DNA of 64,000 nt from HRBIN30 sp964534275 (lineage in GTDB: Bacteria; Desulfobacterota; Binatia; HRBIN30). This document shows positions 52,944 to 61,542 of the stretch, piece after piece. A program made the position numbers and the translations under genes. The notes beneath the pieces were generated by a model. It was not told the origin of the DNA, did no database searches, and saw nothing but the letters and a program-made list of their open reading frames with translations. The number at the start of each line of letters is the position of its first letter. Within the stretch, counting starts at the first letter, position 1. The stretch is from contig CAZHQG010000009.1 of assembly GCA_964534275.1 (NCBI GenBank), positions 1-64,000 of the forward strand, in the 5' to 3' direction.

Positions 52944-55108
52944 AGGCAGTCGTCTTCGTACGGAGTGCGGTAGTCGCCGTAGCAGGGCCGAGCCTCGATA
53001 CAATTCCCCTGTTCGTCGTAGCGGCACCGCAGCCCCCCGGCGTTCACCGCCAGCGTTGGCTCCTGCAGCGCACGCACGTAATACACAAATTCCCGCTGTG
53101 CGGAAGGATAATCCGGGTCCTCGAACTCCACCTCGCAGCCGGTAGAGGTATTCGGACATTCGAAGCGCCGCCACGGATCCTCGATCAACGTTGCGATGGC
53201 CTCTCCGGCGTATTCCTGGGGACGGATCCGGATCACGTGGATTTCGGTGATCCGATGCCGCTCGTCACTCGGGTTGTAGCACTCTCCACGACACAGGCGT
53301 GCGAGACGCTCAGGGCTCAACGCTCGGGTGGCATACTCTGGGCAGCCCGGCAGTTGTTTGCGGGCTCCGATTGCGCGAACACGGAAACGGGGAACCTCCG
53401 ATTGCACCGTTTCCGTTCCCATCGGCAATTTACTGCCGTCGTTGCGGAGAAGATCGAACCACAGCAAGATTCGGTCGCCGCTCGTGCCGTAAACTTCGCG
53501 CCGCTTCAAAGCGCGCCAAATGGACTCCCGGTCGCGCCCTTCCGCATGAACAGCGACCAGCCCGCCGGTCATGAAGAACGAAGCTTGCCGCTCGACTTCC
53601 ATGATTTGGAAGGGCTGCAGGCGTGAGGTCGCAGGATCGAACGGTCTTGACTCTGGCTGCGGCTTTTGCGGTTGCAACACGCGCTCTCGCCACTTGGCAT
53701 CGCGCGCGCCCGTGGCCTCGGTCATCATCCGACGCCCGAACTCTTTGTATCCGGTTCCCGGACGCGCTTTGTGATTGTCACTGGATGCGATAAATCCGAA
53801 CCGAAATCGGCGCGGACTGCCGTTCTCGAAGTTCGAGAGTGCCAAGATGTACTGGGCCGAGTTTGCCGGCCGGTAATTGAACGCTGGATTGAAGCAATTA
53901 CGGCACTGACCGCAGTCGAGCCACTCTGCGGCTTCAGCGCCTGGAACGGTCATGTGCCCAGCGATCCCAGCACGCAAGTAGTTCACGCGCGCTGCACGCA
54001 CGCGCTGCTCGCATTCTTGCGGCGAGATGTTCCCGCAGCGCTTCCGAACGATCTCGCCAGCTTGCCAGCAACAAGGCAAGTAATCCTTGGTCGGTTCCGG
54101 GCAGATCGGCTGGCCTTGGTCATCGAACCGCACGGGCCGCCAATCGCGATACTCTTCGGAATTTCCGTGTCCTGAATAAATCTCGAACAAAAACTGCCGG
54201 CTGGGGTCGTGCATGCGTCCGGAAAGCTGTTTGTCCCACGACGCATCCGGCGGCGTGTAAAACCCCCAAGTAGTTCCATGAGGAATCACCAATACGTCGA
54301 AGCCCCACTGCGCCAACTTCTCGAACAGCTCGGCGGGAGTCAGGGCGTTTTCGTGACAATCTGGCGGCAACTGCCGCGTGTTCACTCCCCGCGGGCAAAG
54401 GGTCAACTCGCGGTTCTCTCGCTGAAACTCAGCAAAGTCGTAATATCGCTGCCGGTTGGGCCAATCGAGCAGTGGGAAAAGAATCCGCTGTCGGAGCGGG
54501 GGCGGTGTGCGCAAGGCGCCAATGAGCTGGTCGTTTAACGCGCTGATCGGCCTGGTAGGTACCCGGTCCTCCTCGAGATCCTTGAAGATCACATTGCGGT
54601 GGCCATAGTGTTCCTCTGCGGTCCGTCCCACTTGCGACCATTCCCAACCAAGGAACGCTACCACGTCGGGATTTTTCGGGTCGCCGGCCAGAGCATTGCA
54701 CTGCCGAATCGTTTCTTTCGTTTCCTGCCAATGGCGTGGGGTCAGTGCCTCGGCGTGGTCGTTAATGCTCCAGAAATCCAAGCCGGAGCAATAACGGGCA
54801 AAGTCGCAAGCGTCGGCCGGCGGGTGCGCTCCCTCGCCTTGTAACATCGGCAAGCTCATCACAAAGGCATCGGCGGAAAACGTCGTGTGCACGTGAAAAT
54901 CGCCGAACAGGATTTGCTTTGTCGGCGCCTCCGACGGGGCCAAGGCAGCGGCGGCTTCCCTTTCTTTCGCCGCACGTTCTACCAACACCGGCTCCGGTAC
55001 GCGTTTGCCCTCGATGGTCCCGGGACCTTCATGTTGTCCGCGACAGCTTCCCAGCAGGCCCAGAGCCAGCAGGCAGCCGACCGTTTTGCTCAACTTGCGA
55101 CCGTTCAT
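52886..55108 (-). CDS. DUF3604 (PHP-like) lipoprotein
   Basis: 740 residues. A lipoprotein signal ends LGLLGSC (Cys near 22). The DUF3604 domain opens with FGDFHVHTTFSADAF, a D-H-x-H metal-binding motif of the PHP/amidohydrolase type, and continues with FWSINDHAEALTPRHW, GWEWSQVG and IASSDNHKARPGTGYKE. It probably binds two or more metals and hydrolyses an unknown substrate outside the cytoplasm. First of the DUF3604 - parvulin - HupE set. ATG 55108 is chosen over the 55132 start because it gives a compact signal peptide. Confidence 0.87.
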   Translation of the reverse strand: MNGRKLSKTVGCLLALGLLGSCRGQHEGPGTIEGKRVPEPVLVERAAKEREAAAALAPSEAPTKQILFGDFHVHTTFSADAFVMSLPMLQGEGAHPPADACDFARYCSGLDFWSINDHAEALTPRHWQETKETIRQCNALAGDPKNPDVVAFLGWEWSQVGRTAEEHYGHRNVIFKDLEEDRVPTRPISALNDQLIGALRTPPPLRQRILFPLLDWPNRQRYYDFAEFQRENRELTLCPRGVNTRQLPPDCHENALTPAELFEKLAQWGFDVLVIPHGTTWGFYTPPDASWDKQLSGRMHDPSRQFLFEIYSGHGNSEEYRDWRPVRFDDQGQPICPEPTKDYLPCCWQAGEIVRKRCGNISPQECEQRVRAARVNYLRAGIAGHMTVPGAEAAEWLDCGQCRNCFNPAFNYRPANSAQYILALSNFENGSPRRFRFGFIASSDNHKARPGTGYKEFGRRMMTEATGARDAKWRERVLQPQKPQPESRPFDPATSRLQPFQIMEVERQASFFMTGGLVAVHAEGRDRESIWRALKRREVYGTSGDRILLWFDLLRNDGSKLPMGTETVQSEVPRFRVRAIGARKQLPGCPEYATRALSPERLARLCRGECYNPSDERHRITEIHVIRIRPQEYAGEAIATLIEDPWRRFECPNTSTGCEVEFEDPDYPSAQREFVYYVRALQEPTLAVNAGGLRCRYDEQGNCIEARPCYGDYRTPYEDDCLWPNQERAWSSPIYLRPPS

Positions 55109-55309
55109 GGGCTGGGCGTTATCATGGAGCAAATTCTAGAGCCACTCACTCGCGCGGTGTTCGCAGTTTTTCTTGGTGTCGCAGACCCGTTCCCAAGAAG
55201 AGCCAATTTGTCCGGCAAATCCGCTCGGCGGGCCTGCCTTTTCCGACAGGGAGCCTCCTCCGGAGCGCCGGATCACCCGCGGGAGAGACGCGTCGGCAAC
55301 GGGTCTTCC

Positions 55310-58300
55310 TTAATTGCCCGGCGAACCCGGACCAACAAACGTCGAGTCGAGTTGACCCTTCGGCCCTGTCACGCGCGGTGGACGCGGGAAGCCTGGAGCT
55401 AACATGCCCACCCACGCGTCGGCCGACGCCACACCGGCGCGGGAGAAAAACTCTTGGGCCCGCTGCCGCGCTGTTTCGCCGACGGGCGTCGGACACAGAT
55501 CAGAGGCACGATACGCCGCGACCGCGGCACCCAGAGCCATGCGGGCAGACTCGAACTTTTGCTCCGCTCTCGCCAGCAGCTCGGCGCCGAGCGAACGCTC
55601 GTCCGTCGCGATGGCCAAAGCCGCGCGAAACACCAGCGCCCACGCGCTGGCGTCGGTACGGTGTTCCTTCTCAAGTCGGCGGACGACGTGCTCGAGCTCC
55701 CGCCGGTATCGCTTCTGGTCCTCGGGCTGATGTTCCAGGCATGCTAACGCTAGGCGGCCCTGCAACATCAGGGCGTCCAGCCGGAAAATCGCATGCCGTG
55801 CAAACCCGCCCCGTTCCAGCGCGGGCCAAATCGGAGCGCACTGCGACACCGCGGCAAGCGGACGGCCCTCGTACATGTCGCAAAGCGCTGCCAGGCGAGC
55901 GGCATAGAAATGCTGAACGTGAAACCCTGGGTGCACCCACAATCGCCGGCTCTCGACAGCCAACGCACGGGCTTCGTTGGGTTCCCCGCGAACCAATGCA
56001 CACATGCCCTCGTACAGTAAGGCGGTCACCTCCGCGTAACGATTTCCGGTTCGATTGGCCTCGTGAATCCAAGAAGCTGCTTGGCGGTGCAGCTCCGGAA
56101 ACGCGCCGCACTCTTCCAGCGCACGGAACTTCGCCATCGTGGCAATGCTGATCTCCCACGTAGTTCCGCGGCATTCGGCGCGCAACACGCCGAGTGCCTG
56201 CTCGCACAATGAGGCCATGTCTTCCCAGCGGCATTCGATCATGCGTACCTGTGCCAGACCGATGCCGGTGACTGCCTGGAGGTACGGGTCGCCCGTCGTG
56301 CGTGCGATCGCAGCAGCACGGTCGATCATGTTTGTCGCCCAGCGGGAAAACATTCCGCCGAGGGGCAACAAGTTGCTTCCAACAAAGGACAGCGACCGCG
56401 CCACGCGACGAACGTCGCCGCTGCGCAGTGCCCACCACAGCGCCGCAATCGAGAAGTACAAACCGCGCGACGGATCCACGAGCGATAAGCCCTTCGCCGC
56501 AGCATGGCACGCGTCGCAGTGTGCCTCCGCTCCGGAGCGCCGGGTTTGTGTCACGCCAGAGCGGGCCCGTGCACGGCGCTCAGCCACCCACAACGGCAGG
56601 ATGGCGAGCGCTGAGCGCCGCAACGCCTGGCCTGGAGTTCGCGGGTAGTGCGCCCCTGCCCGTTCGAGGACGTTCTGCAACACGGTGGTGCCCTCGGCAA
56701 CGCGGCCACTCATCAACAATTCTTCTGCGGCACGTCGTTGCAGCTCGTGCAACGCGTTCCGGTCCTCTTCCTCTTGCGCGAGCGTCAAGAACACAACTGC
56801 AGCCTCCGCTCCCCGGCCGGCGTTTACCAGCGCCTCCGCACGCTTTCTTCCGATTTGTTTTGCCGTGCGAGCCGGAAGGTCGCTCCACAGCGCAAGCGCC
56901 TCCCCGTACAAATCTGCTGCTTGGTCAAAGGCCAGTTGCAGAAAAGCACGGTCCCCCGCCCGCGTTGCCCAAATGCTCGCCTCTTGTCTGCGCCCAGCCG
57001 CTCGCCAATGGAAGTAAACCCGCTCTTCTTCCACGTTGCCCTCGCCCGCGAGCGAGGAAGCAAGCAAAGCGTGCACGCGCTGAGCGTCCGCGGCTGGCAT
57101 GCGGTCGTAGAGAGCTTCCCCGATCCGCTGATGGTACGGCTCGATCAACACACGCTCCCCAGCGCGGCTCGTTTGCAGCAAAAGCGCGGACTCCAGGAGC
57201 GCCACCAACGGCCTTCCGCGCTCACCCAAACCGGCCATCCGCAGTAACAAACTGCGCTCGAGTGGACGCGCGGCTACTGCGGCAAGCTCGAGAATGCGGC
57301 GCGCCGGACTCGGTAGGCGTTCCATCCAAGCGCCAACGACGTCCCGCAAAAGCAACCCGGACGCCCGCTTGCCCTCTTCGCCGCGCCGCAAGTGAGAAGC
57401 CAGTTGCACGAGCAACAGTGGCGAGCCGCCTGCTTCGTCAAGGACTGCCTGCGCCTCCAGCAAGGGTGATCCACCACCACTGCCCAAATCTTCCAGGAGC
57501 CGTGTGGCTGCGCTTTCGTCCAGTGGGCCCAAGGAAAGGACGTGAACCACTTCCGCCCACGGCCGCCACGGGGATCCTAGGAGCAGGGCCGATGCTGCGC
57601 CCTCAGGCTCCGGCCGGTGGCATAGGATCAACAATGCACGCGGGGCTTCGGGCGGACGCAGCACGGCTTCGAGCAAACTTACACTGTCCGCGTCGGCCCA
57701 CTGCATATCGTCGATCCACAGCACCAAAGGGCGCGTTTCACTGAGCTGTACCAGCAACCCGCGCAGGGCCTCGAAGGCGATTCGGCGGGTTTCTCTTGGC
57801 TGAGCGCCAAGCGACGCTTCCGCCGGATCTGCTGTCACGAACGTTCCGAGTATGGGGAACATCCGCACCAAGGCGTTTCCCTCAGCAGAGGACAGCGAAA
57901 GCCCCCGTGCCTGGACGTCGGACACCAGCCAAAGAGCAAGTTCGTCCACGATTCCATCCACAGCGTTGAACGGCAGCAACTCTTGCGGGTGGCAGCGAGC
58001 GCGCAGCACGAGGGGCCCTTCGTCGGCAGCCAACAAGCGCCGCAAAAACTCGCGCACCAGTTCCGTTTTGCCCATACCGCCCGCCCCCTCGATATGGACC
58101 GCCACTGTACGACCCCGTACAACTTGCCTGTACAACGACTCTAACTGGGCAAGCTCGCGCTCGCGTCCGACAAAGGTCTTGCGCCGTTCCTCTTGAGCCA
58201 ACACGACGCACCCACTGGAGGCGGTTGCGGCTTCCGTCGCGCATGTTTCCTCGAGCACCTCGGTCCACACGGCGCCGTCGGGGCGGCGTGCAGGGTCTGG

Positions 58301-59098
58301 GTCGAGGGAAGAAATCAGCAACGCGCCAACGCGGTCCGGCACACGGTCCGACAGCCACGACCCGATTTCTGCGGGCGGGGTTTGCTTCGCCAGCCACACC
58401 TCCGCAGCTGAGCCGTGAAACAACGGCCGGTCAGCAATTGCCTCGAACAACAGAACAGCAAGGCTGTACCAATCACACGCCGGCGTCGGCGGCCTGCCCA
58501 GGATGGCCTCTGGAGCCATGTACACCCAGGTTCCCGCCGGGCCCCGTTCGATCATCCGATCGATGCCTTCGGGCTGACGATAGGCCGCCAAACCAAAGTC
58601 CAGCAACACCACGCCGCCACTCCTGCGCTCCAGAACATTACTGGGCTTGACGTCTCGATGCACGATTCCCGCCGCGTGAACGAGGTTCAGCGCGCTCGCC
58701 AATTCTCGGGCGCGCTCGAGCAAGACGGCACAAGCGTTGGGCGGGAGTGGCTCGCGCTGTGGGCTATCCGCACCCGGGAGCGCGTCGGCAAGTTCGGGGA
58801 CCAAGGGACTCCCATCGATCAGCTCCATCGAGAAGTACGCTGTACCGCCTCCGGAAAAAAGCTCGTACATCTCCACCAAGCCCGGGTGCCGCAAGGAGCG
58901 CAAGATCCGGAACTCCCGCTTCAAGCGGTAGATCGCCTCCGGGCTCCAACCTTCGAGGCGCTTCAATGCCACTTCGGTTTCGGTTTCGCGATCGTATGCG
59001 CGTAGCACAACGCTGTGGGCTCCGCGGCCAATGACCCCTCGGACCTCGAACCTCCCGGCATCGTCCGGGCTCGACTCCATGGGTGCCGCAACCCCCAT
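55310..59098 (-). CDS. serine/threonine protein kinase fused to AAA-type ATPase and TPR-like region
   Basis: 1262 residues. Kinase domain (about 15-285): glycine loop GRGAHSVV, Lys46 in ALKRL, HRDVKPSN, DFG and APE, all catalytic residues present. STAND/AAA-like ATPase domain (about 305-640): FVGRERELAQL, Walker A GAGGMGKTE near 340-347, Walker B LVLWIDDMQWAD. The long alpha-helical C-terminus (about 690-1230) is of MalT/TPR type. This is the architecture of myxobacterial-type signalling kinases. ATG 59098 overlaps the stop codon of the upstream activator (TGATG), so translation is coupled. It likely controls, or is controlled by, that activator. Confidence 0.88.
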   Translation of the reverse strand: MGVAAPMESSPDDAGRFEVRGVIGRGAHSVVLRAYDRETETEVALKRLEGWSPEAIYRLKREFRILRSLRHPGLVEMYELFSGGGTAYFSMELIDGSPLVPELADALPGADSPQREPLPPNACAVLLERARELASALNLVHAAGIVHRDVKPSNVLERRSGGVVLLDFGLAAYRQPEGIDRMIERGPAGTWVYMAPEAILGRPPTPACDWYSLAVLLFEAIADRPLFHGSAAEVWLAKQTPPAEIGSWLSDRVPDRVGALLISSLDPDPARRPDGAVWTEVLEETCATEAATASSGCVVLAQEERRKTFVGRERELAQLESLYRQVVRGRTVAVHIEGAGGMGKTELVREFLRRLLAADEGPLVLRARCHPQELLPFNAVDGIVDELALWLVSDVQARGLSLSSAEGNALVRMFPILGTFVTADPAEASLGAQPRETRRIAFEALRGLLVQLSETRPLVLWIDDMQWADADSVSLLEAVLRPPEAPRALLILCHRPEPEGAASALLLGSPWRPWAEVVHVLSLGPLDESAATRLLEDLGSGGGSPLLEAQAVLDEAGGSPLLLVQLASHLRRGEEGKRASGLLLRDVVGAWMERLPSPARRILELAAVAARPLERSLLLRMAGLGERGRPLVALLESALLLQTSRAGERVLIEPYHQRIGEALYDRMPAADAQRVHALLASSLAGEGNVEEERVYFHWRAAGRRQEASIWATRAGDRAFLQLAFDQAADLYGEALALWSDLPARTAKQIGRKRAEALVNAGRGAEAAVVFLTLAQEEEDRNALHELQRRAAEELLMSGRVAEGTTVLQNVLERAGAHYPRTPGQALRRSALAILPLWVAERRARARSGVTQTRRSGAEAHCDACHAAAKGLSLVDPSRGLYFSIAALWWALRSGDVRRVARSLSFVGSNLLPLGGMFSRWATNMIDRAAAIARTTGDPYLQAVTGIGLAQVRMIECRWEDMASLCEQALGVLRAECRGTTWEISIATMAKFRALEECGAFPELHRQAASWIHEANRTGNRYAEVTALLYEGMCALVRGEPNEARALAVESRRLWVHPGFHVQHFYAARLAALCDMYEGRPLAAVSQCAPIWPALERGGFARHAIFRLDALMLQGRLALACLEHQPEDQKRYRRELEHVVRRLEKEHRTDASAWALVFRAALAIATDERSLGAELLARAEQKFESARMALGAAVAAYRASDLCPTPVGETARQRAQEFFSRAGVASADAWVGMLAPGFPRPPRVTGPKGQLDSTFVGPGSPGN

Positions 59099-60669
59099 CA
59101 CTCGTCGCGCCCCGTTCCCAACCCGAAAGCACGAATCAGCCGGTGCACATGCGACCGCGCCATTTTCAGCCGACGAGCCGCTTCGGTTACATTTCCTCCG
59201 GTCCCGTCCAACGTCCGGCGCAGCAACTCTGTTTGGAATCTCCGGGTCGCCTCGTGAAACGATGCCTCCGTACCGAACAACCCCGCCGGTATCGCGCCGG
59301 TCAGTTCGTCCGGTGCATCAAACGCGGTCTCCGGGAACAAATGACGAGGTTCCACCTCCGCGCAGCGTTCTGTGGCTGCGCGCACCACCCCGGCCTCGAC
59401 GACGTGAGCAAGCTGCCGGATATTTCCCGGCCACGGGGCAGCTTCGAGGGCACGCACACTTGCGGGAGCCAGACCAATGGTGCCCAATTTGTGCCGCGTA
59501 CAGGCTTCCCCGGCAAAGTGCCGCGCTAGCTCGGCAATGTCCTCTTTCCGCTCCGCCAACGAGGGAAGCCGAATGGGCATCACTTCCAGTCGATAAAACA
59601 AATCTTCCCGGAAGCGTCGCTCGGCAACGGCGCGCGACAAGTCGCAATTCGTCGCCGCTAGGATCCGTACGTCAGCATGATGCGGCTTCGCACTGCCCAA
59701 CGGAAAATACTCGCGTGTTTGCAACAAGTGCAGGAGTTTGCCCTGAGCAGCAAGCGGTACGTCGCCAACTTCGTCCAGCAGCAACGTCCCACCTTCAGCG
59801 GCAGCTACTTTCCCGACGAGCGGCCGCGTCGCAGTGGAGTGCGCGCCCTGCAGGGCGCCGAACAGTTCGCTTTCCACCAGGGTTTCGGGAAGGGCGGCAC
59901 AATTGAGTTCGACGAACGGCCGATCTGCCCGTGGGCTATTCTCGTGCACGATGCGGGCAAACTGGCTTTTCCCCGTGCCCGACTCTCCGGTGAGCAACAG
60001 GGTCAGATCCAGAGCGGCCACCATGTGGGCTTGTTCGAGCACCCTCGCTAACGCCCGCGAGTGGCCAATGACTCCCGAGAGTTTCAGTCCTGAGCGAGCG
60101 GCTACCGTCGGATCCTCACCGCCAGCCTGGCGCCGCGCCAACAACACGCGCTCGGCGAGAGGCGCAAGGAGGCGGGCTATGGTTTCCACCGTATGGCAGC
60201 ACTCGTCCGACAACCCAGGCATGTGCTCCCCGCCTTGCAGGTACACCACACCACACGGCGGGTCCTTGCCGATCGGCGCACAGCACACTGCGCCAATCTG
60301 CGCCGAGGATACGCTCGCGCGTTGGTTAAAGCGAGGGTCTGTGAATGCCGCTGGGGTGCGTATGGCTTCTCCCGAAGCCAGAACCGAAGCGATGATGCCA
60401 CGAGAAACGAATGAGCGAACCTGCTCCACCTCTACCGACGAAAACCCGTGGGCACGGAACCACACTGCGCCTTCGGAGTGGAATGGGTCGTGATTCGGGT
60501 CCGTCAATTCCATGTAGCCCTGGCGTGCGCCTGTCATTTCGACCAGCAGCAGCAAGGCTTCCTGGAGAAAAGGTTCGATCGCCGTCTCGCGCCCGAGTTC
60601 GAGCAACCGCAGGTACAGGTCACGCTCACGGCGGACGCGGGCAAGCTCGTCGCTGCCCGTTGGGTTCAT
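59098..60669 (-). CDS. GAF - AAA+ - Fis sigma54-type activator with degenerate GAFTGA loop
   Basis: 523 residues. GAF-type sensor (about 25-180), AAA+ domain with Walker A GESGTGKS (228-235) and Walker B GGTLLLDE (293-300), arginine-finger region RFREDLFYRLEVMPIRLP, and a Fis-type HTH (about 489-517). The sigma54-contact loop GAFTGA reads GAHSTA (275-280): Phe, Thr and the second Gly are all changed, so normal sigma54 remodelling is doubtful. Coupled to the kinase gene; divergent from the secreted Cys-module gene. The GAF domain may sense a small molecule or receive kinase input. Confidence 0.88.
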   Translation of the reverse strand: MNPTGSDELARVRRERDLYLRLLELGRETAIEPFLQEALLLLVEMTGARQGYMELTDPNHDPFHSEGAVWFRAHGFSSVEVEQVRSFVSRGIIASVLASGEAIRTPAAFTDPRFNQRASVSSAQIGAVCCAPIGKDPPCGVVYLQGGEHMPGLSDECCHTVETIARLLAPLAERVLLARRQAGGEDPTVAARSGLKLSGVIGHSRALARVLEQAHMVAALDLTLLLTGESGTGKSQFARIVHENSPRADRPFVELNCAALPETLVESELFGALQGAHSTATRPLVGKVAAAEGGTLLLDEVGDVPLAAQGKLLHLLQTREYFPLGSAKPHHADVRILAATNCDLSRAVAERRFREDLFYRLEVMPIRLPSLAERKEDIAELARHFAGEACTRHKLGTIGLAPASVRALEAAPWPGNIRQLAHVVEAGVVRAATERCAEVEPRHLFPETAFDAPDELTGAIPAGLFGTEASFHEATRRFQTELLRRTLDGTGGNVTEAARRLKMARSHVHRLIRAFGLGTGRDE

Positions 60670-60814
60670 TTGTGGCCCAGACTACGCCTCCTGCTGTTCC
60701 AAGGCAAGCGCCAGCGGCTCGAAATCGAGACACTGCAGTTCCACGAACAAAGGGGTGTACTCGATCCGAGTCACCGACAGAGCGTGCTTCGTCGACAGAG
60801 CCGCGTTCCGAAGT

Positions 60815-60829
60815 TGGCACGGTCCTTGA
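60815..60829 (+). promoter_or_regulatory. candidate sigma54 (-24/-12) promoter of the Cys-module gene
   Basis: TGGCACG (60815-60821), four bases, then TTGA (60826-60829). Consensus is TGGCACG-N4-TTGC, so the -24 box is exact and the -12 box has one mismatch (C to A at an important place). It lies 108 bp before the start codon of the secreted protein, pointing at it, next to an AAA+ activator gene. Confidence 0.45.
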
Positions 60830-60936
60830 TGATGCACTCGGTCACAACAAATGGCTCGAACCGAGCAAGTGCTCACTGGCCAGGTCACGCGCGACGAGAG
60901 CCCCACTGCACCAGAACCAAGATCAAGGAGGAGAAC

Positions 60937-61443
60937 ATGACCCGACATACCACCCACCACCGCCCAATCGACGCGCTGTTCAGCGTAGCCATCGCCGTCG
61001 CCACAACGATTTTCACTGTCGGCACGGCCTCGGCCGTCGACCCCCTCGGCTGCCAAGCAGCAAAGTTTTCGGCTCAAGTCCACCACGCCCGGTGCATCGT
61101 TCGTTGCCAAAGCCGGGCTTCCGACCGAGTGGATGCCTGCGAGAAAAAATGCGACAACCGTCGCGACCGCCGGCTGATCGTCTTACAGCGATCTCCAGTT
61201 TGTACGGGTGTGTCCCCGAGTACTGAGCCGAACAACTCGGCGTGCGACTTGCAACTCCTGAACGCCGGGTGGAAACAAGTAAAATGTTTCTTGCGCTGCG
61301 AGCGGCTCGGAACCAGCAGGGAGGCGTTCGATACCACAGGGTGCAACAACAAGTGCACCGTGCGTTTCAACGCCGCGAAGGGACGTATCCTGCATCAGCC
61401 TATTTGCTCGCGACACGATGGGCGCATGCCGACCGTCAATTAG
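60937..61443 (+). CDS. secreted protein made of two copies of a six-cysteine module
   Basis: 168 residues, no known family recognised. Signal peptide (1-33, ending GTASA). Twelve cysteines fall in two equal sets. Set 1: C39, C53, C57, C68, C72, C89. Set 2: C103, C117, C121, C136, C140, C157. Both follow C-x13-C-x3-C-x(10 or 14)-C-x3-C-x16-C, so the mature protein is an internal duplication. The paired C-x3-C spacing suggests a disulfide-locked helical hairpin (inference). Basic composition. ATG 60937 has AAGGAGGAG 5-8 nt upstream, a very strong ribosome binding site, and a strong terminator follows. Divergent from the activator/kinase operon. Confidence 0.82.
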   Translation: MTRHTTHHRPIDALFSVAIAVATTIFTVGTASAVDPLGCQAAKFSAQVHHARCIVRCQSRASDRVDACEKKCDNRRDRRLIVLQRSPVCTGVSPSTEPNNSACDLQLLNAGWKQVKCFLRCERLGTSREAFDTTGCNNKCTVRFNAAKGRILHQPICSRHDGRMPTVN

Positions 61444-61482
61444 CCGCGTTGCAGGACCAAAGACACTCTCGTGAGCTGGCCA

Positions 61483-61523
61483 GCGGGCGCGGAGGGAAAT
61501 CCCCTCCGCGCCCGCACTTTTTT
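61483..61523 (+). terminator. rho-independent terminator of the Cys-module gene
   Basis: 14-bp perfect GC stem (61483-61496 with 61502-61515), 5-nt loop, then a run of six T at 61518-61523. It lies 39 bp after the stop codon and 20 bp before the convergent formyltransferase stop. Confidence 0.95.
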
Positions 61524-61542
61524 GGGGAGCACCAGTCCCGGA

